21,069 nucleotides of DNA, taken from Lachnospiraceae bacterium (lineage in GTDB: Bacteria; Bacillota; Clostridia; Lachnospirales; Lachnospiraceae). The stretch is from positions 1-21,069 of the forward strand of contig VSNQ01000009.1 in assembly GCA_009774395.1 (NCBI GenBank), in the 5' to 3' direction. This document shows positions 15,330-21,069 of the stretch, piece by piece. Within the stretch, counting starts at the first letter, position 1, and every line of letters starts with the position of its first letter. The notes beneath the pieces were generated by a model. That model was not told where the DNA came from. It saw nothing but the letters and a program-made list of their open reading frames with translations, and made no database searches. A program made the position numbers and the translations under genes.

Positions 15330-15890
15330 ATGGAAGACCATGAAATTATTAACCTATATTGGGAGCGGAAAGAAAATGCCATATCTGCAACTGCCAAAAA
15401 ATACGGCAAATATTGTCATGCGATTTCCTACAATATTTTACATTGCAAGGAGGACGCAGAGGAATGTGTCAATGATACCTATTTAGGGGCATGGAAATCC
15501 ATGCCGCCACGACGTCCAGAACATTTGTCCACCTACTTGGGTAAAATCACGCGCAACTTATCGCTCAACCGCTTTAAACAGTATAACGCTAGAAAACGCA
15601 GACTTGGGCAAACGGAACTTGTGTTGTCGGAATTAGAAGATTGTATTCCTTCAGAAACAAGTGTGGAACAGATCGTTGAGGAAAAAATCTTGGTAAAATC
15701 CATCAACCAGTTTTTGTGGGAACAGCCCGAACAAAAACGTAATATCTTTATCAGCCGTTATTGGTTTCTCTACCCAATACGAGATATTGCTAAAAACTAC
15801 AACATAAGTGAAAGCAAGGCTGCATCTTTGCTTTTTCGTATGCGCAACGAATTAAAAATTTACCTTGAACAGGAGGGCATCACTTTATGA
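15330..15890 (+). CDS. ECF-type RNA polymerase sigma factor
   Basis: This 186-residue sigma-70 family protein would direct RNA polymerase to a small regulon. Region 2 spans about 17-85 (CKEDAEECVNDTYLGAWKSM, then LGKITRNLSLNRFKQ for the -10 contact), followed by an acidic linker (TELVLSELEDCIPSETSVEQ) and region 4 at about 121-180 with the helix-turn-helix PIRDIAKNYNISESKAASLL. I chose the ATG at 15330 because AGGAAAGGAG lies 6 nt upstream; longer frames run back into the mini-hairpin array and are not credible. The stop overlaps the start of the next gene by ATGA, so the pair is translationally coupled, the usual arrangement of an ECF sigma with its anti-sigma. Its target genes are not visible. 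Confidence 0.85.
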   Translation: MEDHEIINLYWERKENAISATAKKYGKYCHAISYNILHCKEDAEECVNDTYLGAWKSMPPRRPEHLSTYLGKITRNLSLNRFKQYNARKRRLGQTELVLSELEDCIPSETSVEQIVEEKILVKSINQFLWEQPEQKRNIFISRYWFLYPIRDIAKNYNISESKAASLLFRMRNELKIYLEQEGITL

Positions 15891-17101
15891 AAACCGAAAA
15901 ACTTCTGAATGCGATTGGAAAAATTGACGACAATCTTATCTATGGTGCAGTCAACGACGCAAAAACAAAGAAAAAAAATATTTGGATCAAGTGGAGCGCT
16001 GCGGCTGCTTTCCTTGCTTTCGTCATATTTTCTGTTACACAGTTCATTCCAAAAAGCAATTTTACGGAAGAACTGCCCAAACTTCCTATGCTTTCCATTT
16101 CAGAAACCTCAAATGAAGCAATGGGATTTGAGGGATATATGGCTTATGAAATATCTGAATTAGTCAATGCAAATCCTTGGAACGAGAATATGGAAATATC
16201 CACCTTACCCGTTTATCAAAACCCACTATCTTATGATGAGAACTTCATCGAACATGGCGCAGACTTTACAATAATGAAAACTTATTTACTTGAAGTTGCA
16301 AATCGTCTTGGTATGGATACAGTCAATCTCCCTATTTCTGATAATACACCAAGCGCGGAAGAACAAGCTGCTGTATTGGAAAAGACCAACGGTGATATTC
16401 CAGATGGTTATTTCAATCCGACAGCAGTGATTGCGGAAAAAAATGGCATAGAAATTGAAGTAGATGCTTCTCTAACCGCGAAAATCACCTTTGATCCAGC
16501 AGTGACACTTCCTGACGGCTATGTGTTTTCTTACGATTCGTCCTATGATGATATTGCTTCTGTTGCCGAATATTTGAAAGAAACGTATAAAGATTTATTA
16601 GGAATGGATAATCCCCAGATCAATATTTATGGCGGCGATTATGATATTGATCTGCAGCAAAGTTATAAGATTGAATTTTATAATGCAGCTAATAATCTAA
16701 CGGATCTAATTCTCAATTACAATTTCAATCGGACAGCGTTTTATTGTGACGAAAATGGCGATCTATATATGGCACGAATTTTCCAACCAGATTTGTCTAA
16801 AAAAGTTGCGGATTATCCCATTATCTCTGCCAAAGAAGCAAAGGAACTTTTGCTTAACGGGAATTATATTACCACTGTCCCCTATGAAATGCCCGGAGAA
16901 AATTACATTGCGAAAAGAGAGCTTGTATATCGGACAAGTAAGCACGAAAAATACTATATGCCCTATTATCGGTTCTATGTTGAACTGCCTGACATGAAAA
17001 AAGATAACGGAATAAAACTTTATGGCGTATATTATGTTCCTGCTGTAAATAAGGCATATATTACAGATATGCCTATATGGGACGGAAGTTTTAATAGTTA
17101 G
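15887..17101 (+). CDS. Membrane-anchored probable anti-sigma factor
   Basis: The 404-residue protein has a short cytoplasmic N-terminus (1-35, KTEKLLNAIGKIDDNLIYGA) resembling the start of clostridial anti-sigma proteins. One transmembrane segment follows (about 36-54, WSAAAAFLAFVIFSVTQFI), then about 350 residues predicted outside the cell with no motif I recognise. The 4-nt overlap with the sigma factor gene and the topology support a role in holding the sigma factor until an external signal arrives. I see no zinc-finger HxxxCxxC motif, so it is not a classic ZAS-domain anti-sigma. The extracellular part is rich in aromatic and acidic residues. Function is inferred mainly from context. Confidence 0.65.
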   Translation: MKTEKLLNAIGKIDDNLIYGAVNDAKTKKKNIWIKWSAAAAFLAFVIFSVTQFIPKSNFTEELPKLPMLSISETSNEAMGFEGYMAYEISELVNANPWNENMEISTLPVYQNPLSYDENFIEHGADFTIMKTYLLEVANRLGMDTVNLPISDNTPSAEEQAAVLEKTNGDIPDGYFNPTAVIAEKNGIEIEVDASLTAKITFDPAVTLPDGYVFSYDSSYDDIASVAEYLKETYKDLLGMDNPQINIYGGDYDIDLQQSYKIEFYNAANNLTDLILNYNFNRTAFYCDENGDLYMARIFQPDLSKKVADYPIISAKEAKELLLNGNYITTVPYEMPGENYIAKRELVYRTSKHEKYYMPYYRFYVELPDMKKDNGIKLYGVYYVPAVNKAYITDMPIWDGSFNS

Positions 17102-17110
17102 ATGGCGCAA

Positions 17111-17138
17111 CTGCACGGCAAATTGTTTCGCCGTGCAG
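17111..17138 (+). terminator. Terminator of the sigma/anti-sigma operon
   Basis: CTGCACGGC (17111-17119) pairs perfectly with GCCGTGCAG (17130-17138) around a 10-nt loop and is followed by TATTATTAA. It begins 10 bp after the stop codon. The U tract is interrupted but the stem is GC-rich and perfect. The rest of the gap to 17418 is AT-rich and holds no other gene I can support. Confidence 0.7.
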
Positions 17139-17418
17139 TATTATTAAGCAGTTCAAAAAACATATCCTTAAAATTATCCATACGCATCCCCCATTATCAA
17201 ACTTATGTTTCTGCATAAAGTATTATAATACTTCTTTAAGATTATATTTTTACTATAACAAGTATAAAATAAATTTGCAAGGAAAAAACATTTACAATTT
17301 TCGACAGAAAATAAGAAACTATTCAATTCCTAACACGTTAACCAAACTTGACTGGGAATACAAATATAGAATTATAACGTTTAAAATCATAAAGAATACG
17401 AATATTAGAGGTGACGAA

Positions 17419-17649
17419 GTGGAAGATCATTATGGACATATGGAAATTCGGCTGAATGAACTATTAAAGGAAAAGGGATTCAGCAAAAACAAGCTATCAC
17501 ACAAGGCGGAAATGAATTGGAAACAGATTGACAATTATTGCACCAACAATATTACCCGCTTAGATGTTTTTGTCCTCTGCAAGCTCTGTACCGTACTGGA
17601 ATGCAAGATAGAAGATCTGCTCGTTTTCTATCCTCCTGAAAAGAAATAA
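17419..17649 (+). CDS. Small XRE/Cro-type helix-turn-helix regulator
   Basis: About 76 residues, essentially one DNA-binding domain: MEIRLNELLKEKGFSKNKLS, HKAEMNWKQIDNYCTNNITR as the helix-turn-helix, and LDVFVLCKLCTVLECKIEDL, the usual Cro/C1 ending. I chose the GTG at 17419 because AGAGGTGA lies just upstream; an ATG at 17440 inside the same frame is a real alternative. The frame also extends upstream to a TTG at 17275, but that part does not resemble the family. The gene converges on the ABC export operon and shares its terminator, so it could regulate it, but nothing shows this directly. Confidence 0.7.
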   Translation: MEDHYGHMEIRLNELLKEKGFSKNKLSHKAEMNWKQIDNYCTNNITRLDVFVLCKLCTVLECKIEDLLVFYPPEKK

Positions 17650-17674
17650 CTCTTATCTTTCATTTAGGACAACC

Positions 17675-17720
17675 AAATTCTGGGATAAGTTATAAAAATT
17701 AAACATTATCCCCAGAATTT
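17675..17720. terminator. Terminator between convergent regulator and ABC operon
   Basis: AAATTCTGGGATAA (17675-17688) pairs with TTATCCCCAGAATTT (17706-17720) with one bulged C. Both arms end in A/T runs (TTTTGTTCTG on the plus strand), so it could act in both directions. It lies 25 bp after the regulator stop and about 100 bp from the permease stop. Confidence 0.6.
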
Positions 17721-17819
17721 TGTTCTGCGTCTGTTACCATTATCTATCACCACAAAACTGGCACTCTTTTGGAAGTCTGACTGCCTGACTCCTCCCATTT
17801 TCAAATAGTTTTGCTGTTA

Positions 17820-18614
17820 TCACATCCGTGCCTCCATCAAATTCCCCGAAGTATATCTACGCAGCCCCCGATAAAACACAAACACCGCCACCGCTGTAAT
17901 TGCTGCCGCATATCCAAGCACTGCCAGCAGTCCGCCAACATTAAACTGTATCATCATATGCACTGGCTGATAAACCGCCATTCCCACCGGAATTACATTG
18001 TAAAGCAGCACTTTTATTATCCCTTGAAAAATCCCGTCCGGATAAGTCGCAAAGCTAATAATGCAGTTTACCATATGATACCCAAACGCATCCGCGCGTA
18101 CAAACCAGAATGTTAAACTCCCCATAAGCAGCGCAAATGCCGTTATAATTACGCCTCCGGTTACTGTAAATAACAGAAAGAGAAAAAACCGCTCTACACT
18201 AAAGCAGAATATACAAAGAACAACAAGCCCATACAATAAATCTCCAATTGCGGAAGTATTTGTAGCGGAAGTAATCACACTAAGCAGCACATTTTTGGGC
18301 ACGACCAAATACGAATCCAGTTTGCCACTGATTATCAGTTCCGGCAATGCGAATGCTCTTGCAAAAAAAATCCGTGCCAGCCCAAAGGTACTTGCTGCAA
18401 GCCCCCACAACAGCATAATTTCCCGCAATGTATACCCTCCAATATCCGTCTTTAGACGCAGCAAAATAATCCATTGCACAATAAATGCCGCGTTGTTCAG
18501 CATCATAAAACCGATATTCGTCAAAAAGGTAACCTTATTCAGCATCTCCCGCATAATATTGTATTTTAAGGAAAGCAGGCACACCCTCAATTGATTTTTA
18601 ACCACCATTAACAT
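17820..18614 (-). CDS. ABC-2 type export permease, second subunit
   Basis: The 264-residue integral membrane protein has about six hydrophobic segments, including the C-terminal AVLGYAAAITAVAVFVFYRG. It belongs with the paired uncharacterised ABC-2 permeases that form heterodimers with a COG4586-like ATPase. The N-terminus RVCLLSLKYNIMREMLNKVTFL is typical of the family. It is the last gene of the operon; its ATG overlaps the previous gene by 17 nt and has GGGGG about 12 nt upstream, and a second ATG two codons later is possible. The substrate is unknown; relatives are sometimes annotated as antibiotic or daunorubicin exporters, but nothing here supports a specific drug. Confidence 0.85.
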   Translation of the reverse strand: MLMVVKNQLRVCLLSLKYNIMREMLNKVTFLTNIGFMMLNNAAFIVQWIILLRLKTDIGGYTLREIMLLWGLAASTFGLARIFFARAFALPELIISGKLDSYLVVPKNVLLSVITSATNTSAIGDLLYGLVVLCIFCFSVERFFLFLLFTVTGGVIITAFALLMGSLTFWFVRADAFGYHMVNCIISFATYPDGIFQGIIKVLLYNVIPVGMAVYQPVHMMIQFNVGGLLAVLGYAAAITAVAVFVFYRGLRRYTSGNLMEARM

Positions 18615-19389
18615 ACAGTTTCTTTACCCCCTTTGCATAAATAAAAAACATAATACCCCCTCCAACTGCCAGATACAACACCTGCGCCAGCAAAATCTCG
18701 ATATATTTTCCCATACTAAAATCTACAATCAGCTTTGCCGGCCCATAACAAACCGTATAAATCGGTGTTAATTTTAAGAATGGCTGCAATACGGCAGGAA
18801 ATATTTCTATCGGAAAAATCGTTCCGACCACTAAAATTACTTTGTCATACAGCCATTGAAATGGGTTGGAATCTTCTATCCAAAAAGACAGCAAACTAAT
18901 ACACAGCTTAAAAACCGCATTAATCATAATACCAAGCACAATACAAGGCACTGCCGCCAAAAGCGTTATCCAATGAAATTCTGGTATTTTCCCTACCATT
19001 GCAATTCCCATTACCGTAGCAAAAAACGCATACATCGGAAGCTGAATGCTCCATTCCCCAGTATATTTTGCCAAAATATACAGCGTATAATGATAAGGCT
19101 TGTTCATTAAATAAGCGATATTTCCGCCCCGAATATCCATGGAAACCTGCCTTGTTATCGTTGCCGAACGCGCACTAAACCATATCATCTCCGTTATCAT
19201 TAAATACCATATCATCTGTTCCTTGGTGTAACCCGAAATCCGCTCGTCTGGAACTGCATACATATAATTCCAAAGTTGGATAAATACAAAGATAAAAATA
19301 AAATAACTAATATATCCCATTGCAATATTCGCGGCATACTGCAAATTTTCCATCAATACCGAACGATAAATAACTGTATATTTTTTCAT
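18598..19389 (-). CDS. ABC-2 type export permease, first subunit
   Basis: The 263-residue membrane protein starts MKKYTVIYRSVLMENLQYAA and has about six transmembrane segments (ISYFIFIFVFIQLW, YAFFATVMGIAMV, WITLLAAVPCIVLGIMINAV, LYLAVGGGIMFFIY among them). It forms the membrane part of the exporter together with the following gene. Its start overlaps the ATPase stop by ATGA, with GGAGGG about 12 nt upstream, so synthesis of the subunits is coupled. It is distinct in sequence from the second permease, consistent with a heterodimeric channel. Confidence 0.85.
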   Translation of the reverse strand: MKKYTVIYRSVLMENLQYAANIAMGYISYFIFIFVFIQLWNYMYAVPDERISGYTKEQMIWYLMITEMIWFSARSATITRQVSMDIRGGNIAYLMNKPYHYTLYILAKYTGEWSIQLPMYAFFATVMGIAMVGKIPEFHWITLLAAVPCIVLGIMINAVFKLCISLLSFWIEDSNPFQWLYDKVILVVGTIFPIEIFPAVLQPFLKLTPIYTVCYGPAKLIVDFSMGKYIEILLAQVLYLAVGGGIMFFIYAKGVKKLYVNGG

Positions 19390-20381
19390 AAAGCAGCCTG
19401 CGCCCTCCCTTCCGACTTGTATATTTCCATTATAATATTTTCCAGCGGAATATTGGAAATATTAATATCCTCTACCTGCTCTGTATCAATATAGCGGAGC
19501 GCTTCATTTATCTTAATTTTCGCCGTGTCTACCTCCAATTTCAAACGATACCCATTCTCCTTTAAAACTGTTATTCCCTGTACCGAAGGCAACGGTGTCT
19601 TCTCCTGTAGTTTCATTTCCACCACTTTTTTATTTAAATAATGATATTTTAAATGATCCATGGAATCATCTAAAACAATCTGCCCCGCATTTACAATTAC
19701 AATGCGTTTACAAAGCTTTTCAATATCCCCAATATCATGACTGGTCAGAAAAATAGTTGTGTGCAGTTCTCGATTCATTTGTTTTATCAGTGAACGTACA
19801 TTCTCTTTTACTACCGGATCCAGCCCAATCGTCGGCTCATCCAGAAATAAAATCTTTGGTTTATGGATAAATGCCGCCACAATCTCACAGCGGATGCGCT
19901 GCCCCAAAGAAAGATTGCGCACTGGCGTATTAAGAAATTCCCCAAGTTCAAAAACCTCAGCAAGCTCTTGAATACGCGCTTCCGTTTCCCTATCCTTAAT
20001 ATCATAGATTGCACCGAAAAAGCGAAAGTTGTCATACGGCGTTAAATGCGTCCAAAGCTGCTCCTTCTGCCCGAATACCGTCCCAATTTCATAGGCAAGC
20101 TGTTTCCTCTTTTTGGTCGGATTAATGCCAAGAACTTCCACCATTCCACCATCAGGATAAAGGATTCCTGTCAGCATTTTAATGGTCGTACTCTTTCCAG
20201 CGCCGTTTGGCCCAATAAAAGCGAGAATTTCTCCCTCCTCCACTGCAAAAGAAACGCCGTCAACAGCCCTGACCTCTGCTATCTGCGGACGAAACACAGA
20301 TTGAATACTGCCTTTCATGCCCTTTTCTTTTTGCTTTACCCGAAACGTTTTGGATAAATCCTTTGCCTTAATTACTTCCAT
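19386..20381 (-). CDS. ABC exporter ATPase (COG4586-like)
   Basis: This cytoplasmic nucleotide-binding subunit, 331 residues, powers the exporter formed with the two permeases. Motifs: Walker A GPNGAGKST (57-65), Q-loop GQKEQLW (Q105), signature NLSLGQ (156-161), Walker B ILFLDEP (177-183), and the switch histidine in TSHD (H215). The segment before the core, RVKQKEKGMKGSIQSVFRPQ, and the about 90-residue C-terminal extension are characteristic of this uncharacterised ABC-2 group. GGGAGGAAC lies just upstream of the ATG and it is the first gene of the operon. The upstream 70 bp hold an imperfect ATTGCA/TGCAAT repeat (20413-20431) but no clear promoter. Confidence 0.92.
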   Translation of the reverse strand: MEVIKAKDLSKTFRVKQKEKGMKGSIQSVFRPQIAEVRAVDGVSFAVEEGEILAFIGPNGAGKSTTIKMLTGILYPDGGMVEVLGINPTKKRKQLAYEIGTVFGQKEQLWTHLTPYDNFRFFGAIYDIKDRETEARIQELAEVFELGEFLNTPVRNLSLGQRIRCEIVAAFIHKPKILFLDEPTIGLDPVVKENVRSLIKQMNRELHTTIFLTSHDIGDIEKLCKRIVIVNAGQIVLDDSMDHLKYHYLNKKVVEMKLQEKTPLPSVQGITVLKENGYRLKLEVDTAKIKINEALRYIDTEQVEDINISNIPLENIIMEIYKSEGRAQAAL

Positions 20382-20456
20382 AACCTGTTCCTCCCTTATT
20401 CGTTAAAATATATTGCACCTTCCTTGCAATGCTTTGTAGCATATTTCCCTGCATAA

Positions 20457-20484
20457 CCACTTTGTGGTGGCTTGATGCATCTCA
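20457..20484. repeat. Inverted copy of the mini-hairpin repeat
   Basis: The reverse complement of this 28-bp segment matches 15157-15184 at 26 positions. It contains the hairpin ACCAC-TTT-GTGGT and the GATGCATC core, but only one mini-hairpin rather than an array. With its partner it brackets the sigma factor, regulator and ABC operon in opposite orientation. Confidence 0.8.
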
Positions 20485-20513
20485 ACCTCTACGTATTCTC
20501 TCAGACTTTGCAG

Positions 20514-20677
20514 CTTAGGAACTGTCAAGAAATAACTTTTAAATAGTGTGCAGGATTTTTCTTCGAGAGTGCTGCTCAAAAATCAGGCGCATAGCGGGCT
20601 ATGTAACTGATTTTTGAGTAGTGCTATCGGAGAAAAAGACAAGCAATATTAAAAGTTATTTTTGAACAGTTCCTTAG
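20514..20677. repeat. MITE-like element with 29-bp terminal inverted repeats
   Basis: The left end 20514-20542 (CTTAGGAACTGTCAAG, then AAATAACTTTTAA) and the right end 20649-20677 (TTAAAAGTTATTTTTGAAC, then AGTTCCTTAG) are inverted repeats with about three differences. The 106-bp interior is a second palindrome: CTCAAAAATCAG pairs with CTGATTTTTGAG around CATAGC/GCTATG. There is no coding frame. The right-hand part is the same sequence as 11762-11903. Whether it is a non-autonomous transposon or a hairpin-forming intergenic repeat cannot be decided from one intact copy; I see no clear target-site duplication. Confidence 0.75.
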
Positions 20678-20725
20678 TGTAAAGTCTTAGGCTGAACTAT
20701 ACCCCGCATAGAACTGTGCATAAAT

Positions 20726-20913
20726 AAAAAAGAACCACACTGCTGCATACACCTTGTATACCTGCAATTGCGGCTCTCTCTTATTTCCGATTACCGCATA
20801 GCCGAATAAGACCTTTCATCCTACGGCCATGCGCTCTTGGCAATCTGCCAAACTCAACTTGCGACCGTAAAATAAAAAGTCTGCTGCACTGAAATAATCG
20901 ACATAAATAGTAC
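20726..20913 (-). ncRNA. Candidate structured RNA ending in a terminator
   Basis: Read on the minus strand, this gene-free region contains a nested stem (ACGG/CCGT and CGC/GCG around TTGGCA-GAT-TGCCAA, within 20827-20873), a second stem CTTATT/AATAAG (about 20780-20810), and then a 45-nt GAGCCGC...GTGGTTC hairpin (20732-20776) followed directly by six T residues (20726-20731). A TATAAT at 20920-20925 could be the -10, but no convincing -35 accompanies it, so the 5' end is a guess. The length of about 190 nt fits an independent small RNA better than a leader of the ABC operon, which starts 345 bp further on. I could not match it to 6S, SRP, RNase P, tmRNA or a common riboswitch. Confidence 0.35.
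20732..20776 (-). terminator. Rho-independent terminator of the candidate RNA
   Basis: On the minus strand GAGCCGCAATTGCAGGTATA pairs, allowing G-U pairs, with TGTATGCAGCAGTGTGGTTC, giving a long stem with a small loop. It is followed by TTTTTTATTT. There is no comparable T tract on the plus strand, which sets the direction. Confidence 0.6.
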
Positions 20914-20942
20914 GCTATAATTATAAGACATTTTTCCAACTC

Positions 20943-21068
20943 CTATTTTACAATGTTTTTTTTAATTATACTATAACGCTTTTTGTTTGGTATATCTATT
21001 TTCAAAAAATCAGAGAAATCAAGGGATTCTATAGATTCTATAAATACCCCATATTCATGATTAGGTAT
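20943..21068 (-). CDS. 3' end of a hypothetical protein gene, cut by the window edge
   Basis: Reading in from the right edge on the minus strand, 41 codons are open and end in TAG at 20943-20945. The translated end includes NHEYGVFIESIESLDFSDFL and KIDIPNKKRYSIIKKNIVK. The codon use is AT-rich. The sequence is too short to assign to a family. The lack of stops in such AT-rich DNA favours a real gene, but it could be chance. Confidence 0.45.
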   Translation of the reverse strand: MPNHEYGVFIESIESLDFSDFLKIDIPNKKRYSIIKKNIVK

Positions 21069-21069
21069 G

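Noticed and set aside
17275..17418. N-terminal extension of the XRE regulator from a TTG codon
   Set aside because: The 48 extra residues do not fit the compact Cro/C1 family, there is no ribosome site at 17275, and a good one precedes the GTG at 17419.
20732..20776. Group II intron domain V (GAGCCG ... GGTTC)
   Set aside because: Only the ends resemble domain V. The hairpin is about 45 nt rather than 34, lacks a GAAA-type loop and is followed by a U tract; no reverse transcriptase is nearby.

Overview
The window looks like a chromosomal segment of a low-GC Gram-positive gut anaerobe, most likely a Lachnospiraceae (Roseburia/Blautia/Eubacterium-like) genome. The indications are AGGAGG-type ribosome sites, a very large secreted glycoside hydrolase with CBM27, GH26 and CBM23-like modules (the layout known from Roseburia mannanases), a clostridial-style ECF sigma/anti-sigma pair, and many short palindromic repeats between genes. 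The assignment is inference; no rRNA or marker gene is present.

Layout. Positions 1-79 are a tandem array of a 16-bp unit that carries the Shine-Dalgarno sequence of the first gene, nagA (80-1255, +; GlcNAc-6-phosphate deacetylase). A convergent intergenic region with two hairpins (1321-1392, 1458-1510) separates it from one giant gene on the minus strand (1541-11326). That gene encodes a 3261-residue secreted beta-mannanase in which a block of about 1,100 residues (CBM27-like, CBM27, GH26, Ig-like, CBM23-like) is present twice in tandem, followed by about seven Ig-like repeats. Its promoter region (11327-11600) holds a perfect 12-bp palindrome just downstream of a possible -10.

From 11660 to 14900 lies a graveyard: the 3' remnant of an unidentified gene, a MITE-like repeat, a chain of small hairpins, and the broken pieces of a type IIS restriction-modification system of the Alw26I/Eco31I/Esp3I (BsaI-like) family. 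The endonuclease is cut at both ends, the second break falling inside its HNH motif. It is joined tail to tail to a circularly permuted C5-cytosine methyltransferase that has lost its 3' end. The upstream adenine methyltransferase lacks its 5' part with the catalytic motif and also carries an in-frame amber codon.

From 15043 to 15250 come a long palindrome and a tandem array of mini-hairpins, then an ECF-type sigma factor (15330-15890) overlapping by 4 nt a membrane-anchored probable anti-sigma (15887-17101), and a small XRE-type regulator (17419-17649). Convergent to these is a three-gene ABC export operon on the minus strand (ATPase 19386-20381, permeases 18598-19389 and 17820-18614; gene overlaps of 4 and 17 nt). 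The right end (20400-21069) has a second copy of the mini-hairpin repeat in inverted orientation, an intact MITE-like element with 29-bp terminal inverted repeats, a candidate structured RNA ending in a terminator on the minus strand, and the 3' end of one more minus-strand gene.

The most noteworthy points are the duplicated giant mannanase, the fossil BsaI-type system with its permuted methyltransferase, the families of palindromic repeats each seen twice within 21 kb, and the unassigned candidate RNA at about 20726-20913.
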